This document shows, one piece after another, positions 45,535 to 56,675 of a stretch of DNA of 64,000 nucleotides. The position numbers and the translations under genes are program-made. Under the pieces are notes generated by a model. The model ran no database searches. It worked only from the letters and a program-made list of their open reading frames with translations, and was not told where the DNA came from. Source of the stretch: Euptelea pleiosperma (Eukaryota; Streptophyta; Magnoliopsida; Ranunculales; Eupteleaceae). Where the stretch lies: positions 15,692,435 to 15,756,434 of the forward strand of contig CM068546.1 of the NCBI GenBank assembly GCA_035048495.1, given 5' to 3'. Each line of letters opens with the position of its first letter. The first letter of the stretch is position 1.

Positions 45535-47364
45535 TGTACGGGAGTGCGAAAAAAGACGTAAAGACGGAATTGGAAAGTTGCTAAAGCGAAAAGCTGCTCA
45601 ATTTGGACAACCTGACCTTTTCGGGAAACTTTCTATTATTGGTTTTTAGTGATTTTTAGCAGTCTTTTAAATTATTATTTTTAATGCCTCGGAAGGCCGA
45701 GTGCAATTTGTAATAATTTAGGAATTTTACTGCTTTCCAAATAACTGCTAGATCTTGTTCTAGAGTTTTTTAGAAACCCTAGATTAAGTGGAAATTAACA
45801 AAAAATAAAATAAAATAAAAATTCAAAATTCAAAAAAGTAGGGTTTTATATTCTGCAGATTTTTAGAAATCACCAATCAAGGATTTGCGATTTTTGGAAA
45901 GATTCTAAAATCTTGAAACTTTGCTAAATTAAGGTTTCCCCTCTTAGAAGTTTCCTCTTTAGAAGAATTTCTATCTTTAGAAATCTTCCGAATTTGGAAA
46001 AGTCTGCAAAAGGAAACACCCCAAATCTAGCAAAATTTCAATTTTGGGAAATTTCCCAAAATTATAAGGGATCTCGCAATCAAATCTTTTTTGGAAGATC
46101 TCCACCGTTCGGGAAACTTTCCAATCTAGGTATTTTCCAATCTGGGAATTCCTAAATTTTAACCCATCTCGAATTTGGAAACTAATTCAAAAACTTGCCT
46201 AAATCCAATGCTTGTTCAGTGAACCCTAAAAAGGCAAGGATCTTCCAAATAGAATCCCAAATACCTAGACCGTGTGATCTAACTGTTTCTGCAGGAACAC
46301 GATCCAGTGTGGGTAGGGAGCGAAAGCTCAAAGAGGTGGAGTCGGGCCCAAGCCCATTAGGATACCCCTCCCTAACCCACGGAGGCGACCCCGTGGCGTG
46401 GCCCACAGGAGGTAAGTCTCTATCCTCGCCTTGAGTGCGATACAGAGTAATTTGGGTTAATCATTGCCGCATGTCTATTTATTTTCTAGCAACAACTTAT
46501 TCGACTTGCGTGGCGTGGCCGTTAATCAATCAACTCTAAGAGAGCAGACCCAGCTCCAAATTGAAACTGGTGGGATTTCATCACCCACCTCATCATTCCA
46601 ACTGATTTGATCCCAAGGCTCCATTTAATTAAAAAGAATCAAGAAGTAGAGCCAATTAGCCCGGTGTTCGAGGAAAAATCCACGCAAAGCGAACCCGCTT
46701 AACATCCAATCGAAATAAGACCACGAATGCGGGTCCCTGTTGTCTAACACACCCATAAGTCCCTGCTACTCAAGTACACTGAGCTCGACGTGGCATCTTG
46801 GACTATTCGGCGGTTAGTTACGTGTGGACTAGGAACACGCATCAACCCTAGCTTAACCCGAGGGAACACTCTTCTCATCCACTTGACCAATCCGGTTAGT
46901 CTGGGACGTACTTAAGTCAGCCATTGTGCCGCACATCTGTCTAGGCTTCGGATTGCCTTGTTGTTAACTAGAGTTAGTACTAAAGGATTCGCTCTGAAGA
47001 GTGTAGCCTGGTGAGAACCTCTGAGTGCAAAACAGTTAGTCCGGCGGTTAAAAGATAAACCAGTGGTCCGCCCACTGTCATAATCTACTCTAGCCTCAAA
47101 ACTAACAAAGATAATTCCTAAAATATATCCTGATTGCTTAGAATAGGATTATCTGTGCTTGGTGTGCATCATTTAGGATAGTGTTCCTCTCTGGCAACTT
47201 TTTGCCAAGTATAGAGCTTGCCTCATTCACGTATGCCCGTTTGGAATCGTCCGAACAAACGCTTGGTTCGATCTGAGAATCACATACCTACAGTGGATCC
47301 TCTACTGAATTCTTCCCCATCTCTTTCCCCACCCGCCTCCCCCAGTACTACCACCCTTGTAGTC
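45535..47364 (+). other. Leader of E2 with splice-donor-like site
   Basis: This is a 1.8-kb non-coding leader. GGAGGTAAGTCTC at about 46408-46420 is a near-consensus 5' splice site that is conserved in A and C, suggesting an intron whose acceptor lies just before gag; the acceptor was not identified. Other conserved blocks are a GC-rich stem region (46320-46410), GGTGGG...CCCACC around 46570-46590, and the small hairpin TTGGCAACTTTTTGCCAA-like near 47193-47211. An open frame begins before 47365 but is not supported by the related copies. Confidence 0.6.
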
Positions 47365-49080
47365 ATGGCAGTCGAACGACCTCTTATCGAGACGTTCGCC
47401 CCTATCTCTGCTAATCCGCCCACGTGCATTATTCTTCCACCTACTACGGCGGTACAATTTGAGATCAGGCCGCAGACGATCCAAATGATGCCTACCTTTC
47501 GTGGTCTCCCAAGAGAAGACCCATATTCCCATATTAGGGAATTCCAACATGTCATCCTACTTTTCAAGAATCAGAACCTTGATGATGACAATGTGCGTCT
47601 GCGAGTTTTCCCATTCTCACTCAAAGACCGAGCCTCAGATTGGCTCTACTCCTTACCCGCTGATTCAATCAGCAGTTGGAAAGAGTTGGTGGGCAAATTC
47701 ATGTCTAAATTCTACCCCATGACTCGGACCAACCAAATGAAGCAACTCATCCAGGACTTTCGACAGAAGTCCGATGAGAAATTTTTCGAAGCGTGGGATA
47801 GATTTCAAGACTACCTGACTAAGTGTCCCCACCATAGCATCGACAAGGGCAATCTTGTCCACGTCTTCTATAAGGGACTTACTGATGAGTCCCGGACCAT
47901 GGTAGAGTCAATGTGCCAAGGAAAATTCCTGCACCAAACTCCGACCGATGCAAACAAATTCTTGGGAGAGTTAGGAGAAAACTCTCAACATTGGACGACT
48001 GACTCAGAGTTTAGTCGAACCACTTTGGTCCAAAGGACAACCAAGGGACATGATGCTACAGCTGATACTGAGCTTCGATCAGTCATTCAAGAGTTGAGCA
48101 AGTCAGTCTCGGCACTGGCTGTGTCAGTACAAAAGCCTACTCAACAATCTACCCCAGTCATGCATGTGGGACATGAGAGCCCTATGGAATCCTGCACCCT
48201 CTGTCTGCAACCCTCCTATACTACTGAGCATTGTCCTTTGAATGAAGGATGGTCTAATCCTCTTCAGGAAGAAGTTTGTGCTTTCAGCACAGACAAACCA
48301 CCCACTCAGAACTCGTATAGTCAATCTTATCATCCGGACACGAGAAACCACCCTAACTTTTCTTAGAGGCCTCAGTCTACTCAACCACAAACTCAACCTC
48401 CACGTCAGCCTCCGAATATGTATCCTCCTGGGTTCAATCAACCCAATAGGCAATTCAATCAGGGACAATACCAGCAGAGTCAGTACCCATCTACTCAAAA
48501 CCAGCAGTTCCAACAGGGTCAATACTCTGGACAACAGAGCACATTTCAGAATCAGCAAAGAGTCCCACAGACCTTTCAGAACCAACCGATTGTCCCAACT
48601 AATTCTCCAGCCTATAACTATAATGCCCCAATGAGCTCGAGTCGCGAATTGGTGCCTCAGCTCCCATTAGCTAGCCCCCAACAGTCGGTCCCCAAATCGG
48701 TATCGAGACCTTCTAGCTCAACTCATTACTCAGCAACAACAATCTATGCAACGCCTAGAGCAACAGCAACACCAATCCATGCTTCGTCTAGAGCAACGCT
48801 TAGGCAACCTGGAAGCTGAGAAAGCTAAAGGCATCTTCCCTAGCCAACCCATTGCTAACCCAAAAGGAAATGCCAAAGGAGCAATATATGAGATCGGTTC
48901 CCAATCTCAGAGTCAGAATGAGAACTGTCAAGGGGAGGTTCAAGCTGTAACCACCCTACGATCTGGAAAAACTGTGGACATGGGAGTCCAACCACCACCG
49001 ATGTCATCTCCAGCACCCATCACTCGTACAGAGAAACTAGTACCAATCCTACCTCTGCTTCTCTACCTCTGCACCTATAT
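47365..49080 (+). pseudogene. gag of E2 (capsid domain present, broken downstream)
   Basis: The start ATG at 47365 is chosen because MAVERPLIET matches the starts in C and A; the open frame extends 49 codons further upstream. Residues about 43-195 form the Retrotrans_gag capsid domain, with FSLKDRASDWLYSLP at 84-98 and FMSKFYP at 112-118. A zinc-knuckle-like segment at 277-290 has CX2CX4YX4C spacing, with tyrosine where histidine is expected. An in-frame TAG at 48364 interrupts the frame after 333 codons; reading continues in the same frame through a Gln/Pro-rich stretch (48418 on), shifts near 48700 into a QQQ-rich helical segment, and reaches the Athila hallmark TLRSGK near 48953. The protein would form the particle shell. 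Stops and shifts make it a pseudogene. Confidence 0.85.
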
Positions 49081-49825
49081 CAGATATCCCTGTGCAGAAA
49101 TCTAAGGCTAAAGACAAATCTATTTGTCGAGTAAAGCCTCCCTTCCCGGACAGACTTGTCCAAGATAAGTGGGATCAGCAATTCTCTGAGATCTTAGATG
49201 TCTTTAAAGACGTCCAGATCAATATCCGATTCCTTTCTGCTATCAAGCAAATCCCTCCTATGCCAAATTCCTCAAGGACTTGTGCACAGTTAAGCGGCGT
49301 ACGCATGTACCCAAAGCTGCCTTCTTGGCCGAAAAAGCTATCGTGTTCATTCAACGCAACAGTGTAATCAAACACAAGGATCCAGGTAGTCCAACTGTCC
49401 AATGTGAAATTGGAGACAACTTTAGCTGCACTGCCTTGCTAGATTTAGGGGCTAGCGTCAACCTCATACCATTCTCGGTATATCAGCAGTTAGGACTGAA
49501 AGATATGAAGCCTACCAATGTCACCCTGAAATTGGCTGATCAGTCCATCAAGATTCCAAGAGGAATCATTGAAGATGTCCTAGTAAAAGTCGCTGACTTT
49601 TATTATCCTGTGGACTTTATCATTCTCGACACCGAGCCGTGTCAGGAGAACCACATTCCGGTCATCTTAGGCCGTCCATTCCTTGCCACCGCAAACGCAC
49701 ACATCGGGTGCCAGGACGGAAACATGTCCATTGCTTTCGGTAACCTCAAAGCTGAGGTCAATATCTTTCGTTTAATGCAACAGGATGCCGATCGCGAATG
49801 TGACCGAAGAAATGTGTGCCGTTGA
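49081..49825 (+). pseudogene. Aspartic protease region of E2
   Basis: After a frameshift near 49070 and another near 49260, a frame runs to a TGA at 49823. It carries the catalytic motif LLDLGASVNLIPF, where DLGAS is the Athila form of the usual D-S/T-G, and downstream PVILGRPFLATA, the conserved I-LGRPF segment near the end of the fold. The enzyme would cleave the Gag-Pol precursor. The N-terminal lead-in (KPPFPDRL, about 49130) is typical of the gag-pro linker in Athila elements. The catalytic residues look intact, but the frame is not continuous with gag or RT. Confidence 0.87.
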
Positions 49826-51159
49826 GAGTCTAATCCGGACTCCACCGAAGATATTCTTAAGCAGTGTCTAGAACACTTTGGAGCTGACTTTGCAACAGAG
49901 TCAGCTATTTCTGATCTCAATGATCTTTTGGAGACTGCTCCACTGCTAGAGATCCCCGCTCCACTCATCGAGTTCGAGCCTCTGATAACCACGGCCAGAG
50001 AACCCATCCTTCCTTTTACTACTGAAGTCAAACCTCTTCAATCCGTGTCTTCTGTGACACCTACTTCAACTCCATCTACTCCAACATTGGAGCTCAAGCC
50101 ACTTCCCACAGATCTTTCCTATGCCTATCTTGGTCCTAAGGAAACCTACCCTGTCATTATTGCTTCCGCTTTGTCTATGAGTGAACGTAAGAAAACTTCT
50201 CGAGCTACTCAACGAGCACAAATCTGCGATAGGTTGGACTATAGATGATATTCGTGGCATAGACCCCTCGGTGTGCCAACATCACATCTATCTCGATGAT
50301 GAATCCAAAACCTCTCGAGAACACCAGAGGAGGTTGAACCCCGTCTTGAAGGATGTAGTCCGGGACGAGGTCCTTAAACTGTTAGATGCGGGTATCATTT
50401 ACCCCATCTCCGATAGCAAATGGGTGAGTCCTATTCATGTCGTCCCTAAAAAGGCAAGATTCACAGTTGTGGAAAATGAGAACAAGGAAATGGTCACCAA
50501 GCGCCTGAAGAAAGGGTGGAGAGTCTGCATCGATTACCGACGACTCAACACCAACACTAGGAAGGACCATTTTCCTTTACCCTTCATAGACCAGATGTTG
50601 GAGAGACTAGCAGGTCACTCCTATTACTGCTTCCTCGATGGTTACTCAGGGTATAATCAAATACCCATCGCCCCTGAGGATCACGAGAAGACAACTTTCA
50701 CCTGTCCCTTTGGCACTTTTGCCTACAAGCGCATGCCCTTTGGCCTCTGCAATGCACCCGCGACCTTTCAAAGGTGTATGATGAGCATATTCTCTGACAT
50801 GGTGGAAAAATTCTTCGAAGTCTTTATGGACGACTTCTCAGTCTTTGGGTCATCCTTTGATGACTGTCTGAACCATCTAGGGCTTGTACTTCAACGCTGT
50901 CAGACAAGCGACTTGTCCTCAATTGGGAGAAATGCCACTTCATGGTGAAGAAGGGCATTGTTCTGGGACATGTCATTTCTCATCAAGGCATTGAGGTCGA
51001 CAAAGCTAAAATCGATATCATCTCGACCTTGCCCATTCCTAAGTCCGTACGTGACATCCGGTCCTTTTTGGGACACGGAGGATTCTATAGGCGATTCATC
51101 AAGGACTTCTCTCAAATCGCTCGACCTCTGTCCCATCTTCTGGCTAAATAGTCCTTTCG
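49826..51159 (+). pseudogene. Reverse transcriptase region of E2
   Basis: A Ser/Pro/Thr-rich linker (49826-50190, in frame with the protease after its TGA) leads, after a one-base shift near 50190, into RT at 50181-50948. Motifs in order are GWTIDDIRGI, DAGIIYPISDSKWVSP, WRVCIDYRRLN, FLDGYSGYNQI with the first catalytic Asp, FGLCNAPATFQRCM and FMDDFSVFG with the catalytic Asp pair. A shift near 50905 is followed by [14 protein letters not shown] and [13 protein letters not shown] (thumb). A stop at about 51149 precedes RNase H. The enzyme copies the element RNA; all catalytic residues are visible, but at least three lesions prevent a continuous product. Confidence 0.92.
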
Positions 51160-51690
51160 ACTTTAATGCTGACTGTGTCAAGGCATTTGAGCGTCTCAAA
51201 TCTGAGCTCACTACTGCGCCCATTATCCGTCCTCCGGACTGGACTCTACCTTTCGAGGTAATGTGCGATGCTTCTGACTACGCGTTAGGAGCTGTTCTAG
51301 GGCAGAGAGTTGACAAAAGGTCACATGTGATCTACTACGCGAGCAAAACTCTTAACTCTGCCCAAATGAATTACTCCACCACTGAGAAAGAACTCCTGGC
51401 GGTAGTCTTCGCCCTTGATAAATTCTGTCAGTACCTCTTAGCCACTAAGGTGGTAGTGTACACTGATCATGCAGCCCTTCGTTATCTCATGTCGAAAAAG
51501 GAAACCAAGCCTCGATTAATTCGATGGATTCTCTTACTGCAGGAATTCGACCTCGAGATCAAGGATAAGAAAGGAACTGAGAATGTAGTGGCTGATCACT
51601 TGTCTAGACTGACTTTAGAGTCCTCCTTCGACACCCAGCCCATCCCTGAAACCTTTCCAGACGAACAACTGTTCGCTATCTCTGTTAATC
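51160..51690 (+). pseudogene. RNase H region of E2
   Basis: A single frame from about 51150 to 51932 contains [15 protein letters not shown] (first Asp), [14 protein letters not shown] (Glu), [13 protein letters not shown] (second Asp) and [10 protein letters not shown] (last Asp). This is the complete set of RNase H carboxylates of the Ty3/gypsy type. The domain would remove RNA from the RNA-DNA hybrid. It is shifted by one frame from the RT end (stop near 51149), so it is part of the same broken polyprotein. Confidence 0.9.
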
Positions 51691-52990
51691 TTTGGTATGC
51701 TGACATTGTCAACTACCTTGTCACCGAAGAAATGCCTTCACACTGGTCAAAACAGGACAAAAGCCAATTCCTAGCAAGAGTTAAGTACTACTCTTGGGAT
51801 GACCCTTATTTGTATAAATACTGTCCTGACCAGATCATTCGTCTCTGTGTACCTAAGTCGGACCAACTCAGTATCTTGTCCTCGTGTCATGACCAACCTT
51901 GTGGTGGTCATTTCAGCACTAGAAGACTGTAGAAAAAGTTCTGCAATGCGGATTCTACTGGCCCACATTATTTAAAGATGCCCACATCTACAGCAAAACC
52001 TGTCCTAATTGTCAGCATCTAGGCCGCATCTCCCAGAGAAATATGATGCCCCTAACTCCCATCTAGGTCGATGAAATATTTGACATCTGGGGCATCGACT
52101 TCATGGGCCCCTTTCCCGTTTCCTATGGTTTTGAGTACATTCTCCTTGCGGTAGACTATGTCTCCAAATGGATAGAAGCCATTCCCACCAAGACCAATGA
52201 CCACAAAGTGGTGGTCAAATTCCTAAAGGAGTTCATCTTCGTCCGATTCGGTGCCCCTAAGGCCATCATTAGTGATGGGGGCACCCATTTCTACAATAAG
52301 ATATTCGAGAAATTAATGAAAAAGTATGGGGTAACCCACAAGGTTGCCCTAGCTTATCATCCGCAGACTAGTGGTCAAGTAGAGGTTTCTAATCGTCAGA
52401 TCAAGCAGATCTTGGAGAAGACAGTCAATACCACACGTAAAGACTGGTCTACTCGTCTCACTGATGCTTTATGGGCATACAGAACCGCCTACAAGACCCC
52501 ACTCAATATGTCTCCCTATCGTCTGGTCTTTCGAAAACCCTGTCATCTTCCGGTAGAGATTGAACATCGTGCCCTGTGGGCCATTAAGAAGCTCAACTTC
52601 GACCTAGACTCCGCAGGGGAGGAGCGGAAACTTCAAATGAATGAGTTAGAAGAACTCAGAAATGATGCCTACAACTTGTCCAAGAATTACAAAGCAAAAA
52701 TGAAGTGGATACATGACAAGAGCATCCTCAGGAAAGAGTTCCATCCATGACAGAAGGTCCTTCTTTATAATTCTCGTCTCCATCTCTTCCTGGGAAACTG
52801 AAATCTAGGTGGACCGGTCCTTATACGGTCACCTGCAGTCACACCCTTTGGGGCAATCACTATTGAGGATCCCAAGGATCACTCCTCTTTTCAGGTCAAT
52901 GGGCAGCGTCTAAAACAGTTCCATGAACTTGATGTGTCATTCATTCAGACTTTTGAGATTGATCTCATCGATCCTGTCTATGTCGACTGA
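51691..52990 (+). pseudogene. Integrase region of E2
   Basis: The zinc-binding HHCC module begins at [13 protein letters not shown] (about 51888-51930), is shifted by one base near 51922, and ends CPNCQ near 52013. A TAG at about 52066 precedes the catalytic core in the frame 52103-52750. The core has IDFMGPFP (first Asp), [10 protein letters not shown] (second Asp) and [11 protein letters not shown] (Glu), the DDE triad with normal spacing. The C-terminal part (52750-52990) is broken by a TGA and at least one shift and ends FEIDLIDPVYVD. No chromodomain was seen, as expected for Athila. The enzyme would join the DNA copy to the genome. Confidence 0.9.
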
Positions 52991-53732
52991 TGATCCACTC
53001 AGTCTCCTGTGCTCCAACTTAGTTGGGGGTGCCTGTCACCCCCGTTGTGTCTGGCTGAAGACGTAAAACTTAGCGCTTTCGGAAAGGCAATTCCGGTATT
53101 CCTAGAGTACATGAGTCTCATGCATTTGTTATTATTGTTATATCTTTGGAAATGCAGGTACATTCATTCTTCCGATCATCAGGTATCACTCACTGTCGAG
53201 TTTCTGCTGACTTGGTAACATCCTCCCTGATCCTTTGCATCATCATCACCGATTTTTCATCATTTTATGTCCCGGTCATGAGCACCAAGGACGGTGCTGT
53301 ATTTTGGTTGGGGGTGGGTATTTACCAAAACTCATGTCTTCATTTTGATAAAAATAAAAAAATAAAAAAATAAAAAAAATATTTGTTTTTGGGGTGATTT
53401 TCGATATTCTCCAAAAGTTTTCTAGAATTTCAAAAATGTGTCAAATACCCTGACTTTGATTAGCTGAAAACCTCCGTTAAGTCAGTATTGAGGATGTCAA
53501 TTTTTGTTTAAGGTTAGCTTTGAGTCAAGTCAAGCGTGGCTACAGCAGTTTTGAAAACTTAGAAAAACTCAGATTCGGCACAATTGTACACTATCAATAT
53601 CAGAGTCATCCTAAGTTTAGAAATTCTGGAGATCCTATGAGAATAATTGTGGAGACCTAACCCAGTGAGCTTTCGAACCTTTAATCAATTCAGAGGATTA
53701 TACAACAATTCTAAGTCACAAAGATGACTCAC
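52991..53732 (+). other. Start of the 3' untranslated region of E2
   Basis: No env-like frame is visible. Two G-runs of the polypurine type occur (TTAGTTGGGGGTGCC near 53022, able to pair with the following CACCCCC; and TTTGGTTGGGGGTGGG near 53302). The sequence is collinear with the reverse of 57880-58620 in C and stops at CTCAC (53728-53732), where C inserted. Confidence 0.75.
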
Positions 53733-54418
53733 TGAAAGTAGGGTTTTTCCGCGTCGTTGGTTACGGAAACCCTAAAATCAACAAGATTTGTAATTTGATC
53801 CGATTATCCTGCAAAATTGATAGATATTTGTATAGGGATTCGTGTCGGATGTCGATCCTCACTCGGGATTAGTCGGGTTAGCGCGATAATGAACATAAAA
53901 TGACGGGAATTTTGTAGAGAATGGAACATAATTTTATTCAAATCAACTTTATTCAATCAAAATCGTCTTTTACAGCAAAAATCTAACAAAATAACTAAAC
54001 TAGAAAGCATTTTAATAAGAGAGGGATGTAGAGAGAGAAAGAGGTTTTGAGAGAGAGAAACTAGAGAGAGAAAGTTAGAAAAATGTTAAAGAGGAGAGAG
54101 AGAAAGTGGTAGAAGAAGAGAGAAATCTAATCCTAGAGAGAGGTCTAGAGAGAGAGAGAAATAGAGAGATAAAAAGAGAAAGAGAGGGAGAAACCTAGAG
54201 AGAGAAATTGAAACTAAATAAGAAAGCTTACCAAGGACGAAGTGGAGGAGCCCATGAAGTGATTTTGCCACCTGTTTGCAACGTGGTGGTTGGCGCTATG
54301 GAGGAGATGCTGTATCGAGGAGAAGGGGCGTGATTGGGGCAGCAACTCCAGAGGAGGTAAGGCTCCTCTCTTTTTTTTCTTTTCTTTTCTTTTGTTTTTT
54401 TTTTTTTTTTTTGGTTTC

Positions 54419-54713
54419 GCCGGAGTTGCAGAGCTGCAACTCCGGCAATGGAGCTCGTGGAGGTGACAGCAGCTGGAGAGAGGAGATTTCATGTCGGTGA
54501 GGGAGATAAGGAGATGGTGAAACACGGTCTGGCAGCCCTCAACGTCCTCACCTCGACTTGCAGCGATGGAGAGACATTGAGAGGAGGAGATGAAGGAGGC
54601 ACCGGTGGGCAGCAGGTTCTAGGCAGCGGCGTTAATGGTGAGATGATCTAACGGTCATGGAGGATGAACCCTCTTCCTTTCTCTTCTTTTCTCTTCTCTC
54701 TTTCCTTTCTTTT

Positions 54714-54752
<39 letters not shown>

Positions 54753-55156
54753 GCCATTAACGCCGGAGTTGCAAACCTGCAACTCCGGCCGTGATGTGAA
54801 GAAGAAGATGACGGGGCGGTGTGGTGAAATCTCAAGCGGGGAAGATCGTGGTGGAGATGGGTTAACAGTGGCGTCAAGAGCGTGGAGGATAGGTGAAGAA
54901 CAGCAACGTGGTTGCTGGTTGGTGGTGGAGGCCGGAGTTGCAGCAGCAACTCCGGTATGATCGTGAAACGAAAAAGAAGAAGACGCAGCAGAAGAAGGAG
55001 AGGAAGAAGAAGAAGAAGAAAGAAGGAGGAAGGGAAGGGAGGAAGAGGAAAGAAGAGAAGGAAGAAGAAGAGGGGGAGGACCCTCACCAGCTTGCTGTGG
55101 TGAGGACGGTGGTGGCGCTCGGTTCGCCGGCCGGAGTTGCAGACCTGCAACTCCAG
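54419..55156. repeat. Cluster of four GC-rich palindromes in the 3' LTR of C
   Basis: Copies lie at 54419-54446 (perfect 13-bp arms GCCGGAGTTGCAG), 54762-54789 (one mismatch), 54932-54955 (10-bp arms) and 55131-55156 (one mismatch). Spacings are about 340, 170 and 200 bp. All lie downstream of the promoter-like region in LTR sense. Confidence 0.92.
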
Positions 55157-55259
55157 CAACAAAAACAAGAAAACGAAGAAGAAGAAGAGGAGGAGGAAGA
55201 GGAGAAGAAGAAGAAGAAGAAGAAGAAGAAGAAGAAGAAGAAGAAGAAGAAGAAGAAGG
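54985..55259. repeat. Purine-rich tract and GAA microsatellite
   Basis: The plus strand is almost pure purine for most of this stretch and ends in about 19 AAG/GAA triplets. The equivalent in the other LTR of C (about 63546-63800) is about 20 bp shorter, which shows repeat-length change since insertion. Confidence 0.88.
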
Positions 55260-55390
55260 AGCTCCACTCCTCACCTGCGATGGCGCGCCGGATGAGAAGA
55301 AGAAGGGGAAAGGGAAGAGGAAGAAGAGGTGTCCGAGCGGCGGGGGCGGAAGAAGAGAGAGCCGGAGGGTTTTTCAACCCTCTCCTTAAG

Positions 55391-55432
55391 TAGAAACCGT
55401 GGGTTTCTACACTTAGAAACTCACGGTTTCTA
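55391..55432. promoter_or_regulatory. Double hairpin near the presumed promoter of the C LTR
   Basis: TAGAAACCGTGGGTTTCTA and TAGAAACTCACGGTTTCTA pair with each other with one mismatch, and each is itself nearly palindromic. It takes the place of the CCCTATTTCC palindrome of E2. CTTAAGG beside it may serve as a weak TATA substitute. A second copy is at 63933-63974. Confidence 0.5.
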
Positions 55433-56168
55433 AAAAAAATTATTTTTTATTATTATTATTTTTTTTTTTTTTTTTATTATTCTTTTATTTTTATTTTTAT
55501 TTTTGAAAAATGATAAGTGGGTCACGGGCTTGGGCTCGTGGGCTATTTGGCCATGACCACCAGGCCAAAAGCTGATGCCACGTGTTGGCCAGTGGTTGGC
55601 CGAGAGAAGACGCCACGAGTCGGCCAGTGGTTGGCCAATGGGAATGCTCAAAATCGTGGGCCCAGAGTGCATCGGCCATGGGCCAGAAGGTAGGTGAGAA
55701 GGATAGTGGGCCACTGGGCTCGATGGATGTGGGTTAGGGTGCGTTTGGTTGCCAGGGGAGAAAAATGCATTTTCCCCTTGAAATACCCATCAAGGAAAGA
55801 TGTATTTTCCTTTCTTCGGAAATCGAGCTCTACGCTCTCAGCCACGATCAATAATCTGAGGCATTTCTCTACAATCAAACCTGCCTTAGGGACTGATATT
55901 TTACACTGGAGATCGGGTGGTTGATAGGATGGATGATCGACTGATCAGTAGCATGATCGGATGGTCGGATGCATAGAATTGATAGATCACATGGCGATCT
56001 ATAGAGATTCAACGGCCCGATGGAAGATCCAACGGTCAGAAAGCTAAGGGAGATGAGACAGAGCCAATGAGCAGGAGTTCTGGGGTTAAGTCAATAGATT
56101 CGAGGACCGAGAAATGAAGAGAGAGAAAATAAGGAGAGATGAGAGAGAAAATATCAGAAAAAGTATTG

Positions 56169-56240
56169 GCAGAGGGTCATGAACCCTGGTTTTCCATTGT
56201 TCTTCACTTGAGCTTTGCCAGTAGAGCAGGCCATCATTTG
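56169..56240 (-). other. tRNA-like module in the 3' LTR of C
   Basis: The minus strand has GCTCTACTGGCAAAGCTC (D-arm-like) and GGTTCATGACCC (B-box-like) at tRNA-like spacing. Confidence 0.55.
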
Positions 56241-56675
56241 ATGTGGCTTTAAATGCTTTGGTCCTTCTCTTGGTTATCAGCTCTCCCGCTCTCGTGGTTC
56301 CTTGGGCCAGCTCTTCGATCCTCTTTTTCAACCCGTATTTGGCCCATATCTTCTAGTCATAGCCTGTGGGCTCTTTAAGCTTTGATAATGGGCTTTCATG
56401 ATCGATCTAGGCCCGCAAGTCTCGAGAATCATCCCATCGGGGTTTCCTGCGACAGAAGAAGCGCGTAATGAGACTTTATCAGAACGGCTTAATATCTAGA
56501 CTTCCGAAAATGTGTTTAATGCATGCAAATATACCATTTCGTCCAGAAAAGTGTGTTCTACGCAACAGAAGAGACTCTTACGTAGAAAAGTGGATAATTA
56601 GAGCATTTTACGTAGGAGAATGCGATAACGCTAAAAGGATAATTGCTTAAAATAAGCACTTTTGAGCGAATATCA

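Larger units (their letters stand above)
53733..56675 (-). repeat. 3' LTR of element C
   Basis: Length is 2943 bp (TGAAAG to ATATCA). It holds four GC-rich palindromes (54419-55156), two long T runs, a GAA microsatellite (about 55200-55259), a double hairpin at 55391-55432 and a tRNA-like module (56169-56240). The purine/pyrimidine bias creates long Lys/Arg/Glu- or Ser/Leu-rich open frames on both strands, which are not genes. Confidence 0.9.

Noticed and set aside
52991..53732. env-like third gene downstream of integrase, known from some Athila elements
   Set aside because: No long frame, signal peptide or membrane segment is visible here or in the corresponding regions of A and C.
54419..55156. 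CRISPR-like array of repeats and spacers
   Set aside because: The repeats are palindromes at irregular 170-340 bp spacing in a plant retrotransposon LTR; no array architecture or cas genes are present.
54648..55393. Poly-Lys, poly-Ser and poly-Leu frames on both strands (and their copies at 63214-63935)
   Set aside because: They are direct translations of T runs, GAA triplets and purine tracts in the LTR of C.
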